From: Sphaerisporangium viridialbum
GTDB lineage: Bacteria > Actinomycetota > Actinomycetes > Streptosporangiales > Streptosporangiaceae
DNA length: 64,000 bases
Assembly (NCBI RefSeq): GCF_049674955.1
Contig: NZ_CP187232.1
Span: 6,262,001 to 6,326,000, forward strand
Direction: 5' to 3'
Positions 8,623 to 16,319 of the stretch are shown here, one piece after another. Every line of letters starts with the position of its first letter. Position 1 is the stretch's first letter. Below the pieces are notes generated by a model. The model worked only from the letters and a program-made list of their open reading frames with translations, was not told where the DNA came from and ran no database searches. The translations under genes were made by a program, and so were the position numbers.

Positions 8623-9228
8623 CTAGCAGACGCCGCGCAACTTGCACACCTTGGCGGCCATCTTCTTGGCGTCCTTGGTCACCCGGCCGGGCTCGTACCC
8701 TCCCTCGGTGGTGGTGTAGATCATCAGTGCTTTGCCCTTGCGGGCGACGAGACCGCTGATCGTCGCGTTCACGCTGCCGTCCTGCCGGGTCTGGTAGCCC
8801 ATGCCGATGGCCTCGTCCCCCACCTTGGCCTTGCTCGTCCGCCAATGGATCTTGAGTTCGGGCACCGAGGGGTCGCTCTTGCGTGCGCACTTGTTGGCCT
8901 CGGAGCGCAAAAAGGTGAACGCCGCGTGCGCGGCGCGGGAGCTCTTGTAGATGACGAGTTGTTCGGAGGAGTCGCTAGGGCCGCTGGTCCAGTGCGAAAT
9001 CGTGCGGGCCGCCACCCGGTCGCGATCGACGGCGCTCCGGTGCACGCACGGGTTCAGCATCAATGGCTTGGTGAGTTTGTCGCTGATCTGGTAGCCCTGT
9101 TCGGCTGCCTCTTCCGGGCTCAAGTGCCTGCGCGCGTCGCGCTCAGTGAGCAGGAAGTTCTTCGGAATCTCGGTCACGATCGCGGGGGCGGACAGGGCCA
9201 GCAGCAAAGAGAGTGTCACACTGATCAT
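8623..9228 (-). CDS. Secreted PknH-like extracellular (sensor) domain protein
   Basis: This 201-residue protein starts at the ATG at 9228. A hydrophobic leader (MISVTLSLLLALSAPAIV) is followed by a domain with four cysteines (LNPCV, NKCAR, KVC, GVC). Its segments SEQLVIYKSSRAAHAAFTFL and ISGLVARKGKALMIYTTTEG match the PknH C-terminal-like fold of mycobacterial kinases and many free-standing exported proteins. In PknH the domain has two disulfides and binds an unknown ligand. No Shine-Dalgarno sequence is clear and no kinase is attached. The gene ends close to the truncated SDR gene but reads independently. Confidence 0.65.
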   Translation of the reverse strand: MISVTLSLLLALSAPAIVTEIPKNFLLTERDARRHLSPEEAAEQGYQISDKLTKPLMLNPCVHRSAVDRDRVAARTISHWTSGPSDSSEQLVIYKSSRAAHAAFTFLRSEANKCARKSDPSVPELKIHWRTSKAKVGDEAIGMGYQTRQDGSVNATISGLVARKGKALMIYTTTEGGYEPGRVTKDAKKMAAKVCKLRGVC

Positions 9229-9234
9229 GGGGAG

Positions 9235-9561
9235 TTAGACGCCATCAGGAACGACTTTGTTCGCATGAACACAGAACGCTCTGCAAAGTCTGCTTGAAGT
9301 GCTTGACCATCGCGGGCACCGCCCCGTCGTGAGCCTCCAGGCGGTAGCCGAACTCGGTCCGGATCTCCTCCAGTAGACGCTGCACCCCTGCCCGCCGGAG
9401 GCCTCGACGTCGGCGGCCACCTCCTCGGCGCTGTCCGGGTTGTTGCGATAGGTGATCGCCACCTGGGCGCCTTCGCGCCCGTAGGCGCGGGCGGTCGCGG
9501 CTCCTATCCCGGTCGACGCGCCGGAGATCAGGACCACGCGGCCGTTGAGATCTGTGTTCAT
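9235..9561 (-). pseudogene. Short-chain dehydrogenase, N-terminal fragment
   Basis: MNTDLNGRVVLISGASTGIG gives the Rossmann TGxxxGIG motif, followed by AVTITYRNN-like strands, up to about residue 55 (EVEASGGQG). The catalytic Tyr-x-x-x-Lys region is missing. Downstream, another frame reads RLLEEIRTEFGYRLEAHDGA, which belongs to a different, unidentified protein, so this is a fusion of two truncated genes. It starts 21 bases after azoR on the same strand with a GAGAGGA site and was probably in its operon. Confidence 0.65.
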
Positions 9562-9581
9562 GGTGCGTCCTCTCGTCTTCG

Positions 9582-10244
9582 CTACGGCGTCTCGGCGCGC
9601 ACTCGGGTCGCCAGGGTGTGCACCGCGGCGAGCGCCGCCGCGTGGGAGGCCTCATGCTGCTCGCGGAACTGAGCGAGGAAGGGCATGACCGTGGCATGCG
9701 TGAGCTCGGCATGGACGAACTCCACGTCGTCCAATCCGAGCACGGAGAAGTAAGCGCGCAGGTAGGGCTCCTGGAAGTCGAACTGCTCGCGGGGCGTGCC
9801 CGGCCCGTAGCCCCCACCGCGCGCACTCAGCACCACGGCCGACTTTCCCTTGAGTGGCAGCCAGGGCAGGGTCACGCGGTCGATCCATGCCTTGAGCGCG
9901 GCAGGCACCGAGAAGTTGTACATCGGAACGCCCAAGAGCAGGACGTCTGCCGCGAGGAGTTTCTCCACCAGCGGGCGGGTGGCTGCCCAGCTCCTGGCCA
10001 GCTCGGGGGCGCTGGCGGCCACCTTGTCCATGGCCTCGATGTCGCGCACCCCGTTCACGGACGACTGGGTGGCGAGGTGGACACGGTCCTCGTCGATGGG
10101 CGGCACCGGGTCCGCCACCAGGTCGCGGTAGGTGTAGACCCCATCGGGATGGGTCGCCCGCCAGTCGGCCACGAAGGTCTTGCCGAGCCTGCGCGAGAAC
10201 GAGTCGCTGCGTCCGCTGGCGTCCAGATGCAGAAGATGCGTCAC
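9582..10244 (-). CDS. azoR: FMN-dependent NADH:quinone/azo oxidoreductase
   Basis: The 220-residue product has the flavodoxin-like AzoR fold. LHLDASGRSDSFSRRLG is the N-terminal phosphate-binding loop. LGVPMYNFSVPAALKAWID is the signature around the FMN dimethylbenzene side, and VVLSARGGGYGPGTPR is the second FMN loop. The length matches the family (about 200-220). It reduces quinones, azo dyes and other electrophiles with NADH in the cytosol. It is divergent from a MarR regulator across an 87-base gap containing three palindromic sites, a typical arrangement for electrophile-induced azoR control. Confidence 0.9.
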   Translation of the reverse strand: MTHLLHLDASGRSDSFSRRLGKTFVADWRATHPDGVYTYRDLVADPVPPIDEDRVHLATQSSVNGVRDIEAMDKVAASAPELARSWAATRPLVEKLLAADVLLLGVPMYNFSVPAALKAWIDRVTLPWLPLKGKSAVVLSARGGGYGPGTPREQFDFQEPYLRAYFSVLGLDDVEFVHAELTHATVMPFLAQFREQHEASHAAALAAVHTLATRVRAETP

Positions 10245-10260
10245 AAGGCTGCCTCACATT

Positions 10261-10321
10261 CAAGATGATCTGGATTCGCAATCAATATAGAGCAAGATGG
10301 TTTAGAGTCAAGAACATCTTG
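10261..10321. promoter_or_regulatory. MarR operator cluster between azoR and marR
   Basis: CAAGAACATCTTG (10309-10321) is a perfect palindrome with 5-bp arms. CAAGATGATCTGG (10261-10273) and CAAGATGGTTTAG (10293-10305) are weaker copies. All lie in the AT-rich divergent promoter region. Binding by the adjacent MarR protein is inferred. Confidence 0.65.
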
Positions 10322-10331
10322 GCTTGCTATC

Positions 10332-10850
10332 ATGCGGTCCATGGCCATCTCTCCCGCACCCGAAGGCTCGCCCGGCAGCTGGTTGCACCAGGATCTGCAT
10401 TGGCTGTTCGCGCGGCTGAAGCAAGGCCTGGCCACAGCGGAGACCGCGGCCGTGCGTGAGCACGGCATGACTCTGTGGGGCTACACGGTGTTGATGGCGA
10501 TCGTTGAAGCCCCCGCCCGAACCCAGCTCGCCCTCGCCCAGGCCGTGTCGGTCGACAAGAGCAAGCTGGTCTTCATCCTCGACGAACTGGAAAGCGCCGG
10601 CCTGGTGCGCCGTCGGCCGGATCCCGCCGACCGCAGGGCGCGCATCATCGAGGTCACCTCCGAGGGGAGCCGTGCCCTCAAAGCCGCCCGCGGCGACATC
10701 GAGGCAATAGAGGACCAGCTCCTGGCCGACCTCACCCCCTCGGCTCGGACCGCTCTGAAGAGCGCGTTGCAAGATCTCGTCGGCGAGCCCATCGCGAGAG
10801 TCGAGGACGGACGGCCACACGAAACCGCCTGCGCGCCCGACCAAGCCTGA
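10332..10850 (+). CDS. MarR-family transcriptional regulator
   Basis: This 172-residue protein has the winged helix-turn-helix at about 60-115: TQLALAQAVSVDKSKLVFIL (recognition helix) and LVRRRPDPADRRARIIEVTS (the wing with the DxR motif). An internal ATG at 10341 is an alternative start. It is divergent from azoR, and the shared gap holds its likely operators, so it probably represses azoR and itself until a quinone or similar ligand binds. The Ala/Pro-rich tail after residue 150 is not part of the fold. Confidence 0.85.
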   Translation: MRSMAISPAPEGSPGSWLHQDLHWLFARLKQGLATAETAAVREHGMTLWGYTVLMAIVEAPARTQLALAQAVSVDKSKLVFILDELESAGLVRRRPDPADRRARIIEVTSEGSRALKAARGDIEAIEDQLLADLTPSARTALKSALQDLVGEPIARVEDGRPHETACAPDQA

Positions 10851-11475
10851 CCACGCATTGGAGCCCACGGCGCCGGCGGCCAACCGCTCGATGCCGGAAC
10901 TCCTATAGCTACGACCACCTTTCGCTAGCCGGGGGCGGGAAACAGGGCGCCTCCGCTGAGTCGGCCGCGTACCGTGGTCGCCGTGACGGTCCACGACGGG
11001 CTGGCGAACCTTCCCGCCGACAGCATCGACCCGGTGGCCGCGCTGGCAGGCGCCTGCCAGCACTTCGCCACCCACGTGCAACTGCTGGCCGACCAGCTCA
11101 GCCAGGTACCCCCTCAGCCACAACGACGCTCTGATCATCGACGATGCCGTGCAGCGTGCCTTCGGCGGCGCCGCGCGCAGCGCGGCGGGGTCGTCGTGAT
11201 GCCGGGGGCCTGGCGGATCGCGCCGAGGACGGCGGCGGGCAGGGCGTCGGCTTCGACGAGGAGGGCCACCTGCTCGTGACGCAGGTTCACGTTACGCGCA
11301 CGGCCGGAGATCACTGGCGGGCCGTGGTATCCGGGCTGGTCAGCGGGGGTATGTCGGGTACTGAAGGGGGCCTGGACCGGCCGGGAACGACCGGCCGGAA
11401 AGGCGCCGAGCGAAAGTGGCCAAGGGCGTCATGAGCGTGGCGGCCGCCACGGGTCGACGTGGCGCGGGAGGTACG
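10851..11475. other. Gene-poor stretch with unidentified coding remnants
   Basis: Frames at about 10975-11110 (VHDGLANLPADSIDPVAALA) and 11110-11200 (SHNDALIIDDAVQRAFGGAA) have coding-like composition but no start, no continuity and no recognised family. A GC-rich inverted repeat (CCGGCCG ... CGGCCGG, about 11378-11400) precedes kaiB. Confidence 0.35.
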
Positions 11476-11478
11476 GTG

Positions 11479-11781
11479 GTGACCTACTCGTTCAGGTTGT
11501 ACGTGGTCGGACAGACACCGCGGTCGCTGACCGCGGTGTCGAATCTGCGGGTCCTGTGCGAGACCTATCTGCCCGGCTGCCATGAGATCGAGGTCATCGA
11601 TGCCGCCGAAAGGCCGGATCTCGCGGAGAAGGAACGGGTGTTGGCCACCCCCACCGTGATCAGGATCACGCCGCTCCCGAGGTTCCGGGTCATCGGGGAT
11701 CTGTCCGACCAAGACAAGGTCGCCGCTTTCCTCGACCTGCCCGACGTGGACAGATCGTCCCCCCAAGAGGGGGCACCATGA
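11479..11781 (+). CDS. kaiB: KaiB-like thioredoxin-fold protein
   Basis: GTG at 11479 lies seven bases after GGAGG and gives a 100-residue protein, the usual KaiB length. GTG 11476 or ATG 11416/11431 are less likely starts. The family pattern is clear: YSFRLYVVGQTPRS, NLRVLCETYLPG, EIEVIDAAERPDLAEKERVL, then ATPTVIRITPLPRFRVIGDL. In cyanobacteria KaiB refolds and binds the CI ring of KaiC. Homologues outside cyanobacteria usually act in KaiC-linked signalling without KaiA. The stop overlaps the kaiC start (ATGA), so the two are translationally coupled. Confidence 0.9.
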   Translation: MTYSFRLYVVGQTPRSLTAVSNLRVLCETYLPGCHEIEVIDAAERPDLAEKERVLATPTVIRITPLPRFRVIGDLSDQDKVAAFLDLPDVDRSSPQEGAP

Positions 11782-13313
11782 CGGGCGGCGCCGCGATCGA
11801 GCGGACACCTACCGGTATCAGCGGCTTCGACGAGGTCGCCATCGGCGGGCTTCCCGCCGGCCGGTCCACGCTCGTGACCGGCACGACCGGCAGCGGGAAA
11901 ACGCTGTTCGCCATGGAGTTCCTCGCCCGGGGCATCATGCGCTTCGGCGAACCAGGGGTATTCCTCGCCTTCGACGAGACGCCCGACGACATCCGCCGCA
12001 ACGCCGGCTCCCTGGGCTTTGACATCGCGCGCTGGGAGGCCGAGGGAAAGTGGATGTTCGTCGACGCCTCGGCGGACACCGGTGAGGAGACGCTCACCGT
12101 CGGAACGTACGACCTCGGCGCGCTGATGGCCCGCGTCGATCGCGCCGTGCGCGAGGTCGGCGCCAAACGGCTCTCCTTGGATTCGCTCGGCGCGGTCTTC
12201 GTCCGCTTCCACGACCGCGAGCTCATTCGCCACGAGTTGCATCGGCTCGCCCGGGTCCTGGATTCGCTCGACGTCACCTCGGTCCTGACCACCGAACGCG
12301 ACGACGAGTACGACCACGTTTCCCGGTATGGCGTCGAGGAGTTCGTCATGGACAATGTCTTGATCATGCGGAACGTCATGCGGAGTGAAAGACGGCGCCG
12401 GACGATCGAGATCGTCAAGTTCCGCGGCACCACGCACCGTACCGGGGAGTGGCTGTTCACCATCGACCCGAAAGACGGATTGGTCATCATTCCCCTCGCG
12501 TTCCTCGCCCCACGCGAGCATGCGTCGCGGGAGCGGGTCTCCACCGGCAACCTCGAACTGGACGCCATGGTGGGCGGCGGCATCTTCCGGGACGCGGTCG
12601 TCCTGCTCACCGGGCCGCTCGGCGCCGGAAAGACGCTGTCGGCCCTGCAGTTCGCGGATGCCGCGTTCCGGGCGGGCGAACGCTGCCTGTTCCACATCTT
12701 CGACGAGACTCGCGAGCAACTCAGCCGTGACGCCGCCGGCTGGGGTCTGGACCTGGACGTCATGGAGGCCTCGGGACTGCTCCAGGTCACCGCCGGGTAT
12801 CCGGAAGTGGCCTCGGTGGAGGAGTATTTCCTCCGGATAAGCAGAGGCATCATGGACTTCGCGCCCGCCCGCCTCGTCGTCGACGGTCTCTCCGCCCTCG
12901 AGCGGAGGGCGACGCCACGCACGCTGCTCGATTTCGTGATCGCACTGGGCGGGGTCGTGCGGCAGCACGAGATCACGACCCTGTTCACCTGCGCGCCGAC
13001 CGGCATGGGAATGTCGATGTTCACGGCGCCGATCACGGAGATCGCCAGCCTCACCGACGTCACGATCGTGCTGCGCTACATCGAGGGGGCGGCTGCGGTC
13101 CAGCGTGCCATCACCGTCCTGCAGACGCGGGGGTCGGCACATGACCACGCCATCCGCCAGGTCAGCATCGATAGCGCCGGCATGCACATCGGTGGCCCCT
13201 GCCCCGATGTCTTCCGCGTGCTCTCCGACACCGCCGTGCCGCCCCCCGATCCGCGGGGGCCGATCGACCCAGACCGCGGAACGGCCGAGGACTGGACGGA
13301 ACCACCCGGATGA
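11778..13313 (+). CDS. kaiC: KaiC-like double RecA-domain ATPase
   Basis: This 511-residue protein has two KaiC/RecA domains. Walker A motifs are GTTGSGKT (35-42) and GPLGAGKT (279-286). Each is followed by FDET, holding the paired acidic residues typical of KaiC. The CII end keeps the hallmark IVLRYIE ... QRAITVLQTRGSAHD. The segment aligned with the cyanobacterial phosphosites Ser431/Thr432 reads IASLTD (422-427), so Ala423-Ser424 replace Ser-Thr. It probably forms hexameric rings in the cytosol, partnered by KaiB and the downstream PAS kinase. No kaiA is seen. A non-circadian or simple hourglass role is more likely than a full oscillator. Confidence 0.92.
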   Translation: MTGGAAIERTPTGISGFDEVAIGGLPAGRSTLVTGTTGSGKTLFAMEFLARGIMRFGEPGVFLAFDETPDDIRRNAGSLGFDIARWEAEGKWMFVDASADTGEETLTVGTYDLGALMARVDRAVREVGAKRLSLDSLGAVFVRFHDRELIRHELHRLARVLDSLDVTSVLTTERDDEYDHVSRYGVEEFVMDNVLIMRNVMRSERRRRTIEIVKFRGTTHRTGEWLFTIDPKDGLVIIPLAFLAPREHASRERVSTGNLELDAMVGGGIFRDAVVLLTGPLGAGKTLSALQFADAAFRAGERCLFHIFDETREQLSRDAAGWGLDLDVMEASGLLQVTAGYPEVASVEEYFLRISRGIMDFAPARLVVDGLSALERRATPRTLLDFVIALGGVVRQHEITTLFTCAPTGMGMSMFTAPITEIASLTDVTIVLRYIEGAAAVQRAITVLQTRGSAHDHAIRQVSIDSAGMHIGGPCPDVFRVLSDTAVPPPDPRGPIDPDRGTAEDWTEPPG

Positions 13314-13319
13314 GGCCTG

Positions 13320-14375
13320 ATGGGTGAGCCTCACGACGGCGGACGGAGGCCGGACACCGAACCGACACGACCCGCGAATTTCGAGCGCGACGCCGGGCAG
13401 ATAGTCGTGTCGGCGTCGGCGGACGGGATCCTCGCGGTAGACGATCGCGGTGTGATCCGGATCTGCAACCCCTCCGCCGAGGAGCTGCTCGGCCGGCCAA
13501 CGGGCGAACTCCTCGGCACCCCGTTCGGCTACCCGATCGTCGCCGGCGAGTCGACCGAGATCGACCTAGTGCTGCCCGACGGCCGGACGCGGGTGGTCGA
13601 GATGCGCGCCACCACCACGACGGTGGCAGGAGAACGCTTGCACGTCGCCGCGCTGCGCGACGTCACACTCCGGCGGCAGGCCGAACAACAGCTCGAAGCC
13701 GAACTCGAACGCCAGGGCTCGGTGATCGCCGTGGCGGCTCATGAGGTCCGCAACCCGCTGACGGGGATCGGCCAGCTGGTGGACATGCTGCGTGACCCCC
13801 GGGAGACGTTCACCGAGGAGGAGCGAGCCGACGTCCTCGGCCGCATCGCGTATCGCACGGCCCGTCTCCAGTCCCTGGTCAAGAAGCTCCTCACCGTGGC
13901 GAAGATCGACGCGAAGGTCTCGCGCGCCTATGTGGAGCCGGTGCCGGTGCTGGAGATGGTCCTCGAGCGACTGGCCGAGTTCGCCGACCGGCCCCGAGAC
14001 GTGTACGTATCGTGCGATCCCGAAGTCCGGGTCCTGGCAGATCGCGGCGAGTTGTCGGAGATGATGGTCAACTACCTGGAGAACGCCTTCTCCTACGGAG
14101 CCCCACCGATCGAGATATATGTGGCCGAGCAGCCCGGCGGTGTGGAGATCAAGGTGTGCGACCATGGGCCCGGCGTGCCCGAGGAGTTCGTGCCGAGCCT
14201 GTTCGGGCGCTTCCGCCGTAGCCCGCATCGCGCACGAGAGACCGATGGCTCGGGGCTGGGGCTGTGGATCGTGCGCAGCCTCTCTCGGGCCAACGGCGGA
14301 GACGCCTACTTCGAACCGGGCGAGGAAGCAGGTGCTTGCTTTTGCCTCCTCCTACCCCAGGCACCACCGGCTTGA
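13320..14375 (+). CDS. PAS-domain sensor histidine kinase linked to kaiBC
   Basis: The 351-residue protein begins six bases after kaiC. A PAS domain (about 28-120; DGILAVDDRGVIRICNPSAE) leads to a HisKA domain with His141 in AVAAHEVRNPLTGI. The HATPase domain follows, with NYLENAFSYG (N box), CDHGPGVP (G1) and GSGLGLWIVRSL (G2). There are no transmembrane segments, so it is cytosolic. Its position as third gene of the operon suggests it reads KaiC state, as SasA does in cyanobacteria, although SasA has a KaiB-like sensor rather than PAS. No response regulator gene is adjacent. Confidence 0.88.
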   Translation: MGEPHDGGRRPDTEPTRPANFERDAGQIVVSASADGILAVDDRGVIRICNPSAEELLGRPTGELLGTPFGYPIVAGESTEIDLVLPDGRTRVVEMRATTTTVAGERLHVAALRDVTLRRQAEQQLEAELERQGSVIAVAAHEVRNPLTGIGQLVDMLRDPRETFTEEERADVLGRIAYRTARLQSLVKKLLTVAKIDAKVSRAYVEPVPVLEMVLERLAEFADRPRDVYVSCDPEVRVLADRGELSEMMVNYLENAFSYGAPPIEIYVAEQPGGVEIKVCDHGPGVPEEFVPSLFGRFRRSPHRARETDGSGLGLWIVRSLSRANGGDAYFEPGEEAGACFCLLLPQAPPA

Positions 14376-14392
14376 GCGTTCACCCACCTGGA

Positions 14393-14680
14393 TCAAGGCT
14401 GGTCCCCTGCGCCCGCTGCGGTGAACGCCAGGGACGCGTTGTGGCCGCCGAAGCCGAAGGAGTTGGCCACCGCCGCCGCCCACCGGCCCTGGCGGGGCCG
14501 CCCGGTGACGATGTCGAGCTTCACCTCGGGATCGAGGTCGTCCAGGTTCAAGGTGGCGGGGATGACCCCGTCGCGGACGGCGAGGATCGTGGCGATGGCG
14601 CCCAACGCCCCGGCGGCCCCGCACAGGTGGCCGGTCATCGACTTGACGGCGGTGACCGTGGGATGGGTCCCCGGGGTCTT
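14393..14680 (-). pseudogene. fabF: 3-oxoacyl-ACP synthase II, C-terminal fragment
   Basis: About 95 residues survive. THPTVTAVKSMTGHLCGAAG contains the catalytic Lys and His region, followed by VIPATLNLDDLDPEV and ANSFGFGGHNASLAF. This is the textbook C-terminus of FabF/KASII. The N-terminal three quarters, including the active-site Cys, is missing. A Tn3-like fragment sits at the break, so the piece is a relic with no activity. Confidence 0.85.
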
Positions 14681-14861
14681 TGGCCTCGGCGCTGATGTCG
14701 GTCAGCGTCCGCTCACCGACCACGGGATACAGGGCCTTGCGAACGATCTCCTCCGGCAGCTCCAGCGCCGCCGTCGCGAGCTTCACCAAGATCCCGTTCT
14801 TGCCCTGCACCCGCCGGAACTCGGCGTTGAGCTCTCCCTCGACCTTCTTCTCCGCCCGCAC
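14681..14861 (-). pseudogene. Tn3-type transposase internal fragment
   Basis: Sixty residues read KKVEGELNAEFRRVQGKNGI, then ALELPEEIVRKALYPVVGER and TLTDISAEAK. The (V/I)R-x-x-(L/I)YPVVGE-x-TL pattern is typical of the middle of Tn3-family TnpA. The fragment bridges the truncated glycerophosphodiesterase and fabF genes and probably marks the recombination point. The family assignment rests on this one motif. Confidence 0.5.
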
Positions 14862-14864
14862 ACT

Positions 14865-15439
14865 GAATCTTGTACACGAGCTGGATCAGCAGCTCCACCA
14901 ACTGCACGACGAGCCGGCCGGGGCGCAGCCATGAGGGATTCTGCCGCAGCTCGCGGGCGACGCGGGCCTCGATGCCCGGGGAGAGCCGGGGCGACTTGAT
15001 CTCCAGCAGCAGGCCGATCCGGCTTCCGTCCATCGCGCGCAGCGTTTCCGCGAGCGTGGGCACCCGTTCACCGCTGTATCTCCGGGCGAACCAGGAGCCC
15101 GCGTCCAGCTTCTGGATCTCGGCGAGGGTGAGGTCGCCGACCCGCCAGGGCGCCCGGTCCGGAAAGACCCTTGCGACGTTGGTGGTACGGGTGAGCGTCT
15201 TGTCGTGCATGACGACCAACTGGTGGTCCTTGGTCTCCCGGATGTCGAGCTCGGACATGTCGGCATGCTGCTGTTCCGCCAGCTTGAAGGCGGCGATGGT
15301 GTTCTCCGGGGCCTGCGCGGACGCCCCCCCGGTGAGCGACATTGGTGATCGTGGACGTCAATGCGGCGGTCGCAGTGGGCACGGCCGCTGTCAGGGCCAC
15401 CAGCGTGGTCGTGATGGTGAGGCCGAGTCGTCGCAACAT
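14865..15439 (-). pseudogene. Secreted glycerophosphodiester phosphodiesterase, frameshifted and truncated
   Basis: ATG at 15439 follows GGAG. A signal peptide (LRRLGLTITTTLVALTAAVP, TATAA) precedes TNVAHRG. The frame then slips, and removing one G from the G7 run near 15327 gives the canonical HRGASAQAPENT. SELDIRETKDHQLVVMHDKT holds the metal-binding E-x-D and catalytic His. LLLEIKSP holds the next acidic ligand. The protein stops matching after RPGRLVVQ, at about 180 of the usual 270-plus residues, where a Tn3 fragment follows. The intact enzyme would release glycerol-3-phosphate outside the cell. This copy is dead because of the 3' loss. Confidence 0.75.
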
Positions 15440-15874
15440 GGGTCTCCTCAGGCTTAGGCAGACACCTTCGCCCCAAATCTGACATTTATCCGCGACGAGT
15501 AGTTGATGCATGAGTAACCCATGAATGCCGCATAAATGAGGATTTGATCCGCGACTGGACATCGGGAACCGCCCTGGCACAGCCAGTAGGTACCGGACAC
15601 TCGCTCCTGGGTAAGGGTGAGCATCCGCCAAGCGCCCCGACGAGGTAGCTGACCAATGCCTAGGCGTCCCCTCCGGTGACCTGCGCTGCAGTCGGGATTA
15701 ACGAGGATTTCACCTGGCTGAACGGCTCCTTTCGCCTTCACGGTCAAGCCCCCAGGCAGGCGACGCACCAGTTCAGCGGGCCACGAGCACGTACGTGCGG
15801 CAGCATTCGAGGTCAACAGCCCTGTACGAGTTTTGGCACATCACAGGCAGGCCTGGCTGTGACAGCACACCCCT
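15440..15874. other. Intergenic region, nothing recognised
   Basis: No coding similarity was found on either strand. It probably holds the promoter for the leftward phosphodiesterase gene. Confidence 0.3.
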
Positions 15875-16060
15875 CCCACACTCATCACGTGGGGCCGCGA
15901 CGACCTGTTCTTCCCCGAACCCGGCGCCCACGCCTACCTGCACGACCTCCCCGACGCCGAAATACACATCTTCGACACCGGCCACTTCGCCCTGGAGGAG
16001 TACCTCCCCGACATCGCCCCGCTGGTCGCCGGTTCCTCGACCGCGCCTGGAAGCCCGCCA
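15875..16060 (+). pseudogene. Alpha/beta-hydrolase, C-terminal fragment
   Basis: PTLITWGRDDLFFPEPGAHA carries the catalytic-acid Asp of an alpha/beta-hydrolase. HIFDTGHFALEEYLPDIAPL carries the catalytic His (GHFALEE). The frame slips near the end (LVAG then FLDRA). Nucleophile and oxyanion segments are absent, so only the last 60 residues of the gene remain. Confidence 0.75.
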
Positions 16061-16319
16061 CCGAAGCGGCCGGCCCTGAGCGCACCACCACGACTGAGCC
16101 CCGGCCCCCGCGCTCAGGCTCTCAGCAGTAACCGCCAGGAACTCGAGAATCGGCGTCTCTGCCTGGTCGAGCGGTCGTGACCGGCGTTCTCACGCCGGTC
16201 ACGACACGCCGTCTCCGCCGACGGGCCAACCTCCCGGCGATCAGCCTCCGTGCTCGAAAGGAATCGCCAGGACTCGGTGGGGGGAAATGCCGCGCTGGAG
16301 GATGCGCGGCACCGCCTGG
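16061..16319. other. Intergenic region with a strong hairpin
   Basis: No gene is recognised. The 13-bp hairpin at 16175-16204 is described separately. Confidence 0.35.
16175..16204 (-). terminator. Hairpin terminator downstream of the metalloprotease
   Basis: A perfect 13-bp stem (TCGTGACCGGCGT with its complement) closes a TCTC loop. It lies 115 bases past the stop of the leftward RTX/metalloprotease operon and before any other gene on that strand. Confidence 0.65.

Noticed and set aside
11330..11410. GC-rich inverted repeat before kaiB as a possible riboswitch
   Set aside because: It is short, not matched to any riboswitch consensus I know, and equally explained by local GC.
11565..13334. 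Long minus-strand frames opposite kaiB and kaiC
   Set aside because: KaiB and KaiC motifs on the plus strand are unambiguous, and the antisense frames show only His/Arg-rich sequence.
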